A stretch of DNA of 64,000 nucleotides from Pseudomonas sp. IB20. Lineage in GTDB: Bacteria > Pseudomonadota > Gammaproteobacteria > Pseudomonadales > Pseudomonadaceae. Under the pieces are notes generated by a model. The model ran no database searches and was not told the DNA's origin. It saw only the letters and a program-made list of their open reading frames with translations. The position numbers were made by a program, and so were the translations under genes. Shown here piece by piece: positions 44,285 to 52,534 of the stretch. The stretch's first letter is position 1, and every line of letters begins with the position of its first letter. The stretch spans positions 1,723,810 through 1,787,809 of the forward strand of contig NZ_CP046103.1 in assembly GCF_009707325.1 (NCBI RefSeq), written 5' to 3'.

Positions 44285-46060
44285 TTAATCGAGCAGGGAA
44301 ATGGCAGTCGGCGCATCGTTGCCGACCAGGGCCAAATCTTCGAATTCGTTGACGGCGTTGATCTCGGTGCCCATGGAAATATTGGTCACGCGCTCCAGAA
44401 TAATCTCAACAATCACTGGCACCTTGAACTCTTCGATCATTTCCTTGGCCTTGCGCAACGCCGGCGCAATCTGGTCCGGTTCGAATACGCGCAGGGCCTT
44501 GCAACCCAGGCCTTCGGCGACGGCGACGTGGTCGACGCCATAACCGTTGAGTTCCGGGGCGTTGAGATTGTCGAAAGACAGCTGCACGCAGTAGTCCATT
44601 TCAAACCCGCGCTGGGCCTGGCGGATCAAACCCAGGTAGGAGTTGTTCACCACCACGTGGATATACGGCAGCTTGAATTGCGCGCCCACGGCCAATTCTT
44701 CGATCATGAACTGGAAGTCATAGTCGCCCGAAAGCGCCACGACTTTGCGGCTTGGGTCAGCCTTGACCACCCCGAGCGCCGCCGGAATGGTCCATCCCAA
44801 CGGGCCGGCTTGGCCGCAGTTGATCCAGTGGCGTGGCTTGTAGACGTGCAGGAACTGCGCGCCGGCAATCTGCGACAGGCCGATGGTGCTGACGTAGCAG
44901 GTGTCTTTGCCGAACACCTGGTTCATCTCTTCGTACACGCGTTGCGGCTTGACCGGCACGTTGTCGAAGTGGGTCTTGCGGTGCAAGGTGGCCTTGCGTT
45001 GCTGGCAGTCATGCAGCCAGGCGCTGCGGTCCTTGAGCTTGCCTGCGGCTTTCCACTCGCGGGCCACTTCAATGAACATCGTCAGCGCAGACCCTGCGTC
45101 GGAAACGATGCCCAGGTCCGGGGTGAACACGCGGCCAATCTGCGTCGGCTCAATGTCGACGTGAATGAATTTGCGCCCCTCGGTGTACACCTCCACCGAA
45201 CCGGTGTGGCGGTTGGCCCAACGGTTGCCGATGCCCAGCACCACGTCCGATTTGAGCATCGTCGCGTTGCCATAACGGTGCGAGGTTTGCAGGCCGACCA
45301 TGCCCACCATCTGCGGGTGATCGTCCGGGATCGTGCCCCAGCCCATCAGGGTCGGGATCACCGGGATGCCGGTCAATTCGGCGAACTCCACCAGCAGCTC
45401 GCTGGCGTCGGCGTTGATCACGCCGCCGCCGCTCACCAGCAAGGGGCGTTCGGCTTGGTCCAGCAGCGCCAGGGCTTTCTCGACCTGGATGCGCGTGGCC
45501 AATGGCTTGGCCAGCGGCAGCGGTTGGTAGGCGTCGATGTCGAATTCGATCTCGGCCATCTGCACGTCGAACGGCAGGTCGATCAGCACCGGGCCAGGGC
45601 GGCCGGAGCGCATTTCATAGAAAGCTTTCTGGAAGGCATACGGCACTTGGCCAGGCTCCAGCACAGTGGTCGCCCACTTGGTCACCGGCTTGACGATGCT
45701 GGTGATGTCGACGGCTTGGAAGTCCTCTTTGTGCATCCGTGCACGCGGGGCTTGGCCGGTGATGCACAGAATCGGGATCGAGTCGGCCGAGGCGCTGTAC
45801 AGGCCGGTGACCATGTCAGTGCCCGCCGGGCCCGAGGTGCCAATGCACACGCCGATATTGCCGGCCTTGGTGCGGGTGTAGCCCTCGGCCATGTGCGAGG
45901 CGCCTTCAACGTGGCGAGCAAGGACGTGATCGATGCCACCGACCTTCTGCAAGGCCGAATACAGCGGGTTGATGGCGGCGCCTGGGATACCGAAGGCGGT
46001 GTCCACACCTTCACGGCGCATCACCAGGACGGCGGCTTCGATTGCTCTCATTTTGCTCAT
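44285..46060 (-). CDS. gcl: Glyoxylate carboligase
   Basis: Thiamine-diphosphate enzyme (591 residues) joining two glyoxylates to tartronate semialdehyde with loss of CO2. [20 protein letters not shown] begins the N-terminal domain. The ThDP-binding region is [12 protein letters not shown] with [24 protein letters not shown], near residue 25, has Val or Ile where most ThDP enzymes have the conserved Glu, typical for Gcl. First gene of gcl-hyi-glxR-ttuD-pyk. A TTGTATACAA palindrome lies just upstream. Confidence 0.95.
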   Translation of the reverse strand: MSKMRAIEAAVLVMRREGVDTAFGIPGAAINPLYSALQKVGGIDHVLARHVEGASHMAEGYTRTKAGNIGVCIGTSGPAGTDMVTGLYSASADSIPILCITGQAPRARMHKEDFQAVDITSIVKPVTKWATTVLEPGQVPYAFQKAFYEMRSGRPGPVLIDLPFDVQMAEIEFDIDAYQPLPLAKPLATRIQVEKALALLDQAERPLLVSGGGVINADASELLVEFAELTGIPVIPTLMGWGTIPDDHPQMVGMVGLQTSHRYGNATMLKSDVVLGIGNRWANRHTGSVEVYTEGRKFIHVDIEPTQIGRVFTPDLGIVSDAGSALTMFIEVAREWKAAGKLKDRSAWLHDCQQRKATLHRKTHFDNVPVKPQRVYEEMNQVFGKDTCYVSTIGLSQIAGAQFLHVYKPRHWINCGQAGPLGWTIPAALGVVKADPSRKVVALSGDYDFQFMIEELAVGAQFKLPYIHVVVNNSYLGLIRQAQRGFEMDYCVQLSFDNLNAPELNGYGVDHVAVAEGLGCKALRVFEPDQIAPALRKAKEMIEEFKVPVIVEIILERVTNISMGTEINAVNEFEDLALVGNDAPTAISLLD

Positions 46061-46087
46061 GGTTTTGGTGCCTCTTGCGTTTTGTAA

Positions 46088-46097
46088 TTGTATACAA
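46088..46097. promoter_or_regulatory. GntR-type palindrome upstream of gcl
   Basis: TTGTATACAA, a perfect 10-bp palindrome 28 bp upstream of the gcl start codon, resembles operators of GntR/FadR-like repressors. It may be where a glyoxylate or purine-route repressor acts; the regulator gene is not in this window. Confidence 0.5.
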
Positions 46098-46316
46098 GTG
46101 GTGTCTGGTCAAAGTGTATTCACGGCGAGCGGCGCAGGTCAATGCATTTTATAAATGCGCCTTTACGTTCGTCGGAAGCGCTTTTTTCGACGTATGGAGC
46201 GTTTGTGCGAAAATATTGTTTACAAAAACAAATGTCATTGTGTTCTATTTGTTCGATTGGGCATCTGATCAAACAGACCTCCACCGCTTTCTCAATAACA
46301 AAAGAAGGACGGCACC

Positions 46317-46757
46317 ATGAGCGCTTTAACCTTGAAACTCGCCACCCAACTGGCCAGCCAGGCCCTTCACGCAGGCCGAACCATTTCAGCCGCACCGCTG
46401 ACCATTGCAGTGCTCGACAGCGGCGGGCACTTGGTCACCCTGCAACGCGAAGACGGCGCCAGCCTGCTACGCCCGCAAATCGCCATCGGCAAGGCCTGGG
46501 GCGCGATTGCCCTGGGCAAGGGCTCACGTTTGCTGGCACTGGACGCCCAGCAGCGCCCGGCGTTTATCGCGGCGTTGAACAGCCTGGGGCAGGGCAGCGT
46601 GGTGCCGGCGCCGGGCGGGGTATTGATTCGGGATCAGGCGGGTGCGGTGCTGGGGGCGATTGGGATCAGTGGGGATACGTCGGATATTGATGAACAGTGT
46701 GCGATTACGGCGATTGAGGGGGTGGGGTTGTTGGCGGATGCAGGGGTGTCTGCCTAG
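46317..46757 (+). CDS. glcG: GlcG/HbpS family protein
   Basis: A 146-residue GlcG/HbpS-family (DUF336) protein: LTIAVLDSGGHLVTLQRED near residue 27, ALNSLGQGSVVPAPGGVLI and GAIGISGDTSDIDEQCA. Relatives occur in glycolate-utilisation operons; some bind heme. AAGGA lies ahead of the ATG. It is divergent from gcl with a 256-bp gap, and its substrate is presumably glyoxylate-related; the biochemical role is not settled. Confidence 0.85.
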   Translation: MSALTLKLATQLASQALHAGRTISAAPLTIAVLDSGGHLVTLQREDGASLLRPQIAIGKAWGAIALGKGSRLLALDAQQRPAFIAALNSLGQGSVVPAPGGVLIRDQAGAVLGAIGISGDTSDIDEQCAITAIEGVGLLADAGVSA

Positions 46758-46779
46758 CCTTCGGTGACAGGTAGATTGC

Positions 46780-46860
46780 TATCGCGGGCAAGCCCGCTCC
46801 CACATTGGTCGGTGTGCACACCACTAACCCTGTGGGAGCGGGCTTGCCCGCGATGGCGGC
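46780..46860. repeat. REP inverted pair flanking the RAYT gene
   Basis: ATCGCGGGCAAGCCCGCTCC and GAGCGGGCTTGCCCGCGAT in opposite orientation. The right edge is 15 bp from the 3' end of the RAYT transposase gene. Confidence 0.88.
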
Positions 46861-46874
46861 GACTCGGTCTACAG

Positions 46875-47322
46875 TCAAAGCCAGATCGCATCCCATAAGG
46901 GGTAGTCGCCAAACTTCTTCACCAGGCCTGCTCTCAATGGGTTGGCCACAATGTAGCGAGCTATGCCCCTCACGGCGCACGGCATGATCGTGAAAGCCAG
47001 GTTGCCAAAGACGGCCTTGGCGACCGGCAACACCATTAATGATTCGAGTACTTTTGGATTTTACTTGGCGCATCAGGTCGCAAAGGGAGCCTTTCTCCAG
47101 AGAGATAAGCCAGTGGAAATGGTCAGGCATGACCACCCATGCCAAGGATGTCGCCAGGCCTTGGTTCTGGGCGATTCGAAATTGTTGTACCACCAGTCGG
47201 CCTAGCTTGAAGTCCTGGAAAATGGGCTCGCGATCAAGGGTGTTGCTGGTCAGCAAGTAGATACGGTTGGATTCGTTGTAACGACCGATGCGCAGTCGTT
47301 TTGATGCGGGGAGATCAGGCAT
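46875..47322 (-). pseudogene. Frameshifted REP-associated tyrosine transposase (RAYT)
   Basis: The first 115 or so residues are a normal RAYT (Y1-transposase) sequence: RIGRYNESNRIYLLTSNT, the HUH motif in VMPDHFHWLI, QVKSKSTRIIN and GRLWQPGFHDHAVRRE. After that the frame shifts: the original C terminus continues in another frame as GIARYIVANPLRAGLVKKF and DYPLWDAIWL to a stop at 46875. A few bases are lost at the junction near 46970. It lies between REP pairs, as RAYTs do, so it probably once mobilised the local REP family and is now dead. Confidence 0.75.
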
Positions 47323-47411
47323 TCCATGGCCTCTCTTCAGATGGTGTTCTGAGAGGCTAGGTGTGGAAAGCTGGGGTTGATTAGCAGGCTTTTGGCAGGA
47401 TGTGTCTGGGA

Positions 47412-47517
47412 GGGCGCTATCGCGGGCAAGCCCGCTCCCACATTGGTTTTGCGGTGTTCATACATAGTGTGTCTGGCATAGATTCCAATGTGGGAGCTGG
47501 CTTGCCTGCGATGGCCA
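47412..47517. repeat. REP elements on the 5' side of the RAYT gene
   Basis: GCTATCGCGGGCAAGCCCGC and, 60 bp on, GTGGGAGCTGGCTTGCCTGCGAT, in inverse orientation, between the RAYT and TetR genes. Confidence 0.85.
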
Positions 47518-47529
47518 CACCACGGTCTA

Positions 47530-48135
47530 TCAGTCCGGCTCACACCCCTTCAACACCAACCGAATAATCGTCTGCGCCGCTGCTTCATAATCCGCCTCAT
47601 CCAGCTTGGCTTTCCCGGTTACCGCCGATATCTGCCAATCAAAATCGGCATACGTCTGCGTCGCCGCCCAGATGCTGAACATCAGGTGATTGGGGTCAAT
47701 GGCCGCGATCAGGCCACGGTCCACCCAGCTCTGGATGCAGTCGATGTTGTGCTTGGCCTGGGCGTTCAGTTGCTCGACCTGCTGGCTGCTCAGGTGCGGC
47801 GCGCCGTGCATGATTTCGCTGGCGAATACTTTGGAGGCAAACGGCAGGTCGCGGGAGATGCGGATTTTCGAGCGGATGTAATTGCTCAGCACCACCGCCG
47901 GCTCACCGTCGGGATTGAACGGCGTGGACGCCGCCAGGATCGGCTCGATAATACTCTCGAGCACCTCGCGATAGAGGTTGTCCTTGGACTTGAAGTAGTA
48001 GTAAACGTTGGGCTTGGGCAGCCCGGCCTTGGCGGCGATGTCGCTGGTTTTGGTCGCGGCGAAGCCCTTGTCGGCAAACTCCTCGCTCGCCGCCCGCAGG
48101 ATCATTTCTTTATTGCGCTCGCGGATGGTGCTCAT
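47530..48135 (-). CDS. TetR/AcrR-family regulator
   Basis: A 201-residue repressor. The helix-turn-helix KTSDIAAKAGLPKPNVYYYF (near residue 30-50) leads into a C-terminal ligand domain of the RutR-like type (SKVFASEIMHGAPHL, CIQSWVDRGLI). I chose the ATG at 48135; a longer frame to 48174 adds unrelated sequence. It faces the wreck of an RND efflux operon, and a TetR-RND divergent pair is a common resistance module, so that was probably its original target. Confidence 0.85.
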   Translation of the reverse strand: MSTIRERNKEMILRAASEEFADKGFAATKTSDIAAKAGLPKPNVYYYFKSKDNLYREVLESIIEPILAASTPFNPDGEPAVVLSNYIRSKIRISRDLPFASKVFASEIMHGAPHLSSQQVEQLNAQAKHNIDCIQSWVDRGLIAAIDPNHLMFSIWAATQTYADFDWQISAVTGKAKLDEADYEAAAQTIIRLVLKGCEPD

Positions 48136-48422
48136 AGACCAGCAGTTTCCTTGCCAAGACAGGCGGTTGCGCATGGTAGCACCGGCTTGACGCAGCGCTC
48201 AAGAATGCAGGCGCAGCCTTGCACGCCGGGCGTTGCAGCTGACTTTTTCTGTGTGGATGCTGAACGTATTCATGGTAGTACCGGCATCGGCTGGGCGCGC
48301 TGCTAGAGTTCGGATCAGCGACGCGGCCAATACGGTCGCCGTTCAGTCCAGTATTGGGCGTTCGAGTGAGAAACCGTGGAGAAAAGCAGGCCACGTACGT
48401 TCGCCTGAGTCATAGGCGCGTT

Positions 48423-48738
48423 GTTGCTGGTCGCGCTGTCGATTGGCCTGGGCATGCACTTCTTTGGCGGCGCCCACAAAGGCAGGCCAGTACCAGCCCG
48501 GTGCTAACGTGATCAAAGTGCTCGACCGCGTGCAGCAACGGCTGCCCACGTTACGCGCGAGCCTGCCGGGCACCTTGAACGTTGCTGGTCGCGCTGTCGA
48601 TTGGCCTGGGCATGCACTTCTTTGGCGGCGCCCACAAAGGCAGGCCAGTACCAGCCCGGTGCTAACGTGATCAAAGTGCTCGACCGCGTGCAGCAACGGC
48701 TGCCCACGTTACGCGCGAGCCTGCCGGGCACCTTGAAC
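48423..48738. repeat. 158-bp perfect tandem duplication (first)
   Basis: 48423-48580 and 48581-48738 are identical. The unit starts GTTGCTGGTCGCG and ends CACCTTGAAC. 158 is not a multiple of three, so the duplication shifts the reading frame. Confidence 0.95.
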
Positions 48739-48767
48739 GTGGCGGTGCTCACCGACCGCACCCAGAC

Positions 48768-49083
48768 CATCCGCGCCTCGTTTACCGATGTGCAGTACGA
48801 GCTGGGGCTGGCGATATTGCTGGTGGTGATCGTGATCTCGCTGTCCATCGCGCTGGGTGGGTTGTTTTCGTTGCCGAACCGCATTTGGACGTTGGGCCCG
48901 GCGTTGGAGACGACTGTTGATGGCGCATCCGCGCCTCGTTTACCGATGTGCAGTACGAGCTGGGGCTGGCGATATTGCTGGTGGTGATCGTGATCTCGCT
49001 GTCCATCGCGCTGGGTGGGTTGTTTTCGTTGCCGAACCGCATTTGGACGTTGGGCCCGGCGTTGGAGACGACTGTTGATGGCG
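48768..49083. repeat. 158-bp perfect tandem duplication (second)
   Basis: 48768-48925 and 48926-49083 are identical. The unit starts CATCCGCGCCTCG and ends GTTGATGGCG. It has the same length as the first duplication, 29 bp away, but unrelated sequence. Confidence 0.95.
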
Positions 49084-49424
49084 GTGCGCGGGAGGCGGCG
49101 GCCAAGCAGGCTGAGGCGAGTTATGACCAGATCGCGGCGAATTATCGGGGCACGGTGCTGAGTGCGTTGCAGAATGTTGAGGACAATTTGTCGGCGATCA
49201 ATCATCTGCAAACCCAGGCGGATGCTTTCCAGCAGGTGTACCAGCGCAATCAGCAGCTGTTTGGGAGTCAGGAGGCGCAGTTGCGTGCTCAGCAGTGGGT
49301 GTTGCTGCAAGCTGAGCAAAACTTGCGCGACACCCAAGGCAGTTAGCCAAGGCCGTGTCGCGCTGATTCAGAGCCTGGGCGGCGGCAGGCAGGCACCCTG
49401 ATTAGCTGAGACATCGTAATCCAA

Positions 49425-49456
49425 CTGTGGGAGCTGGCTTGCCTGCGATGGCGGCC
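49425..49456. repeat. Single REP element
   Basis: GTGGGAGCTGGCTTGCCTGC type arm, lying between the efflux and DUF808 remnants. Confidence 0.8.
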
Positions 49457-49463
49457 TGTCGGT

Positions 49464-49658
49464 TGGGTCGGCGGCGGGATTCTCACCCATGGCGTGCCGG
49501 TGGTGCACCACTGGATTGAGACGGTAAGCCAGAGTGTCGGCGCGATGGCGTGGTTGATGCCGACGCTGCTCAATGCGGTGGCTGGGATTATCGCCGGGGC
49601 AGTGGTGCTGGCGGTGGTTTCGCTGGTGGGCAAGCTGTGGAGTGCGGTGAAACGCTAG
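49464..49658 (+). pseudogene. C-terminal remnant of a DUF808 membrane protein
   Basis: The frame ending at TAG 49656-49658 reads WVGGGILTHGVPVVHHWIE and GIIAGAVVLAVVSLVGKLW, like the C terminus of DUF808 (YedI-type) inner-membrane proteins. Some 240 residues upstream are missing; a REP element abuts the break. Confidence 0.6.
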
Positions 49659-49688
49659 ATTGGCATTCGCTGCGAATATAGATACGAT

Positions 49689-49701
49689 GCTAATCATTAG
49701 C
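49689..49701. promoter_or_regulatory. Palindrome upstream of the FUSC gene
   Basis: GCTAATCATTAGC, a perfect 13-bp palindrome 22 bp upstream of the FUSC start, in an AT-rich stretch. It resembles operators of MarR- or Fur-like regulators; which protein binds is unknown. Confidence 0.45.
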
Positions 49702-49723
49702 TTGCTATCTAAGTGTTCGCTGA

Positions 49724-52369
49724 ATGAAGCTTCCCGCGTTTCAACTGCCTGACTTCTGGCAAGCCACCCTGGCGCCCTCGCGTACCGATCTGCTGTTTGC
49801 CTTGCGCAACATGATCGCTGGCGGGGTCGCGTTGTACCTGGCCTTTTGCTTTGACTTGCAGCAGCCGCAATGGGCGCTGACCACGGTGTTTATCGTCGGC
49901 CAGTCCACCAGCGGCATGGTCCTGGCCAAGGGCGCTTATCGGTTGCTGGGCACGTTTGTGGGCGCCGTGGCTTCCATCGCGATGATTGGCATATTCGGTC
50001 AGGCGCCATTGCTGTTCCTGCTGTGCATGGCGTTGTGGTTGGCGTTTTGCACCACGGGGGCGTCGTTGCTGCGCAATCATGCCTCTTATGGCTTTGTGCT
50101 GGCCGGCTACACCACGGCCATTATTGCCTTGCCCGCGACCGCCGCGCCGCTGGGCGTGTTCGATGAGGCAGTGGCGCGCTGCCAGGAGATCAGCCAGGGG
50201 ATCCTCTGCGCCACGATCGCCAGCACGATCTTATGGCCGCGCCGGGTTGAGCAGACCCTCGCGGTTCAAGGTCGTGGCGCCTGGCAGGCGGGAATGCGCG
50301 CAGCGGCCTCGGAGCTGCTGGGTGCGGATCAGCGCAAGGGCTTGCTGGAGGCACTGGGCCGCTTGGTCGCGGTGGACGCCCAGCGCGACCATGCCTGGTT
50401 TGAAGGCCCCAAGGGGCGGCGCCGCTCCCAGGCGTTGCGGGTGCTCAGTCGGGATCTGCTTGGCCTGCTGCGCGCAGCGCGAGGCGTGGCCCGTCAACGG
50501 ATGATGCTGCCTGACACGACGCTCATTGCGCCTTGGGTGGATGAGGTGGCCGCGACGTTGCAGCAAGAGCGGCATGAGGCGCTGCCTGAATTGTCCCGTC
50601 GCCTCATGCTGGCGCTGGATGACCCAGATTTGAGCCCAGAGGCGCACTTTTGCCTGATGCAATTGGCCCAGGTTCTGCGGTGGGTGAACCTGGGCGAGCT
50701 GACCCTGGCGGCCGTTGAGGCGGGCAGGGTGCCGCCCGGCGCGCCGGGGGCCATGTCCTGGCATCGGGATATCGAGCAGGGCGTGCTGGGTGGGTTACGC
50801 AGTGCATTGGCGTTTTTGGCCGTCGCGGCGTTCTGGGTGTTTACCGCCTGGCCGTCGGGGTTGGGTGCGGTGTCGATCAGCGGTGTGGTACTGAGCCTGT
50901 TTGCCGCGCGGGAAAACCCTTCGGCCGCCAGCCTGAATTTTCTCAAGGGCATCGCGCTGTCGATCCCGGTGGCCGGCGTTGTACGTTTTGCTTTGCTGCC
51001 TGGGTTTGATGGTTTTCCGTTGCTCTGCCTGGCGTTGGGTGTGCCGCTGTTTTTCGCTTCGCTGTGCATGAGCCGGGTGAAGCTTGCGGCCACCGCTTCG
51101 GCGTTCTGCATCTTCTTCGTCAATAACATCGGGCCGAGCAACCTGATGACCTACGACATCGCCGCCTTTCTGAACAAGGCCATCGCGACCCTAGTGGGCG
51201 TCGGGATTGCGGTGGTGGTGTTTCGGCTGATCCAGCTCAACCCTGGCGAGCACCACTATCGGCGGATGTTCAAGGCTTCGTTGTTTGACCTGGCGCAGCT
51301 GACATCGCGCCCTTTGGAGCAGGCCGAGAGCTGGTTTGGCGGGCGTATGGCCGATCGCTTGATTCGCCTGTCGCGCTACAGCGAAGCCTTGCCCGCCGAC
51401 CGCCGCCACCATTGGGACAACGGCTTGTTGGGGCTGGACCTGGGCGATGAATTGCTGGAACTGCGCGCAAGCCTATCGAACAGCCAAGGCTTGCTGGCGA
51501 TTGAACGCGATGGGTATTTACGGCAGTTGGCGGCGGCGCTCAAGCGAGGTGGGCCGAGCAAGCCAAATGCGTCGTTGCTGGATGCGCCCAGCGCTGCGTT
51601 ACTGGAAGCGCTCGAACAGCCATTGTCGCTGGCCGAGCAGGATCGCGAGATGGCCCGGGCGGCGGTGCTGCAGTTGCTTACTGAAGTGAGTAAAATCAGC
51701 GCAATAAAAAAGGCCATTCAATCGAATGGCCTTTTTTGTGGGCGTTTACTCGGCGATCTGCAACTTGCGCGATTCGGTATAGATGTAGCGCACCTTTTCA
51801 TACTCAAACGGCGAGTTCATCTGACCGTAGCGGAAGCTGGTCTGGTAGCGCTTGTCGACGGCGCGCAAGGCCCAGATTTCCGGGTGGTTTTCGCTGACTT
51901 TGGACACGTTGAGGAAGTTGATCTGGGTTTCGGCGCCGTAGTCGACGATCAGGCCGGCGGTGTCGCGCAGGTTCGAGGGGCCGAAGATCGGCAGCATAAC
52001 GTAGGCGCCGCCGGGTACGCCGTAGAAGCCCAGGGTCTGGCCGAAGTCTTCGCTCTGGCGCGGCAGGCCCATGGCGGTGGCCGGGTCCCACAGGCCGGCG
52101 ATGCCGATGGTGGTGTTGAGCAGCAGGCGCCCGGTGGTTTCCAGGGAGCGATGGCCCTTGAGTTGCAGCAGGCTGTTCATCAGGTTGGGCACGTCGCCCA
52201 GGTTGTTGAAGAAGTTGCTGACGCCGGTGCGCAGGAAGCTCGGTGTGACGTAGCGGTAGCCGTCAACCACTGGCAGGAACACCCATTGGTCGAAGCGGTA
52301 GTTGAAGTGGTACACGCGGCGGTTCCACGATTCCAGCGGGTCGTACACGTTGAGCGCGGTCAGCGATGA
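49724..52369 (+). CDS. FUSC-family membrane transporter, stop codon lost
   Basis: Aromatic-acid-efflux-like FUSC protein. Two blocks of membrane helices (about 20-165 and 360-500), each followed by a cytoplasmic region, match the family; LRNMIAGGVALYLAFCFDLQ and QWALTTVFIVGQSTSGMVLA are typical of the first block. Family-like sequence ends near residue 660 (ARAAVLQLLTEVSKI). Instead of a stop, the frame runs through a rho-independent terminator (51706-51737) and on to TGA 52369, adding about 215 residues antisense to mlaA (GFGAVVDDQAGGVAQVRG). A one-base shift near 51700 would give TAA just before the terminator. No HlyD or DUF1656 partner is adjacent. The N-terminal portion is probably real; the tail is not. 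Confidence 0.65.
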   Translation: MKLPAFQLPDFWQATLAPSRTDLLFALRNMIAGGVALYLAFCFDLQQPQWALTTVFIVGQSTSGMVLAKGAYRLLGTFVGAVASIAMIGIFGQAPLLFLLCMALWLAFCTTGASLLRNHASYGFVLAGYTTAIIALPATAAPLGVFDEAVARCQEISQGILCATIASTILWPRRVEQTLAVQGRGAWQAGMRAAASELLGADQRKGLLEALGRLVAVDAQRDHAWFEGPKGRRRSQALRVLSRDLLGLLRAARGVARQRMMLPDTTLIAPWVDEVAATLQQERHEALPELSRRLMLALDDPDLSPEAHFCLMQLAQVLRWVNLGELTLAAVEAGRVPPGAPGAMSWHRDIEQGVLGGLRSALAFLAVAAFWVFTAWPSGLGAVSISGVVLSLFAARENPSAASLNFLKGIALSIPVAGVVRFALLPGFDGFPLLCLALGVPLFFASLCMSRVKLAATASAFCIFFVNNIGPSNLMTYDIAAFLNKAIATLVGVGIAVVVFRLIQLNPGEHHYRRMFKASLFDLAQLTSRPLEQAESWFGGRMADRLIRLSRYSEALPADRRHHWDNGLLGLDLGDELLELRASLSNSQGLLAIERDGYLRQLAAALKRGGPSKPNASLLDAPSAALLEALEQPLSLAEQDREMARAAVLQLLTEVSKISAIKKAIQSNGLFCGRLLGDLQLARFGIDVAHLFILKRRVHLTVAEAGLVALVDGAQGPDFRVVFADFGHVEEVDLGFGAVVDDQAGGVAQVRGAEDRQHNVGAAGYAVEAQGLAEVFALARQAHGGGRVPQAGDADGGVEQQAPGGFQGAMALELQQAVHQVGHVAQVVEEVADAGAQEARCDVAVAVNHWQEHPLVEAVVEVVHAAVPRFQRVVHVERGQR
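51706..51737. terminator. Bidirectional terminator between FUSC and mlaA
   Basis: AAAAAAGGCCATTC and GAATGGCCTTTTTT form a 14-bp perfect stem with an AATC loop and A/T runs on both sides. It serves mlaA (stop at 51746) and was evidently meant to end FUSC as well. Confidence 0.92.
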
Positions 52370-52534
52370 GCGCTCGAACTCGCGCTGGTCCAGGCCCGGG
52401 TTGAACTTGAGCTTGGTCAGCGGCTCCTTGAAGCCGTCAGAGTCGACCTTGACCGGTTCGTGCGCCTTGCTGTTGTCGGCATTGGCGACGCCCGCGCACA
52501 TCAGGGCGGCGAGCAGCAGAAGATATTTAGCCAC
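51746..52534 (-). CDS. mlaA: MlaA/VacJ-family phospholipid transport protein
   Basis: A 262-residue MlaA family protein, the outer-membrane component that removes mislocalised phospholipids. DPLESWNRRVYHFNYRFDQW (near residue 67), FFNNLGDVPNLMNSLLQLKG and GAYVMLPIFGPSNLRDTAGL are hallmark motifs. The N-terminal signal has no good lipobox (the only Cys is in ALMCAGV), so it may be processed by signal peptidase I after VANA. Its start overlaps the hydrolase gene by eight bases. The FUSC frame runs antisense through it. Confidence 0.9.
   Translation of the reverse strand: MAKYLLLLAALMCAGVANADNSKAHEPVKVDSDGFKEPLTKLKFNPGLDQREFERSSLTALNVYDPLESWNRRVYHFNYRFDQWVFLPVVDGYRYVTPSFLRTGVSNFFNNLGDVPNLMNSLLQLKGHRSLETTGRLLLNTTIGIAGLWDPATAMGLPRQSEDFGQTLGFYGVPGGAYVMLPIFGPSNLRDTAGLIVDYGAETQINFLNVSKVSENHPEIWALRAVDKRYQTSFRYGQMNSPFEYEKVRYIYTESRKLQIAE

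Larger units (their letters stand above)
48423..49346 (+). pseudogene. Remnant of an RND efflux operon (fused, duplicated, frameshifted)
   Basis: Pieces of three efflux genes are run together. First a membrane-fusion-protein-like helix ([20 protein letters not shown]), then an RND permease portion ([40 protein letters not shown]), joined directly to an outer-membrane-factor portion ([40 protein letters not shown]). Two exact 158-bp tandem duplications interrupt it. The OMF tail is frameshifted after NLRDTQGS, its stop being created there. A divergent tetR gene faces it. Clearly not functional. The 287 bp between the tetR start and 48423 hold no gene. Confidence 0.7.

Noticed and set aside
44003..46087. 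A 694-codon plus-strand frame opposite hyi and gcl
   Set aside because: Antisense to two well-identified enzymes; no recognisable domain and low-complexity composition.
46780..47517. Repeated palindromes as a possible CRISPR array
   Set aside because: Elements are REP palindromes in alternating orientation with uneven spacing and no cas genes; not direct repeats with regular spacers.
48601..48987. Open frame of 128 codons as a real small gene
   Set aside because: It is a chimera of RND fragments created by the 158-bp duplications.
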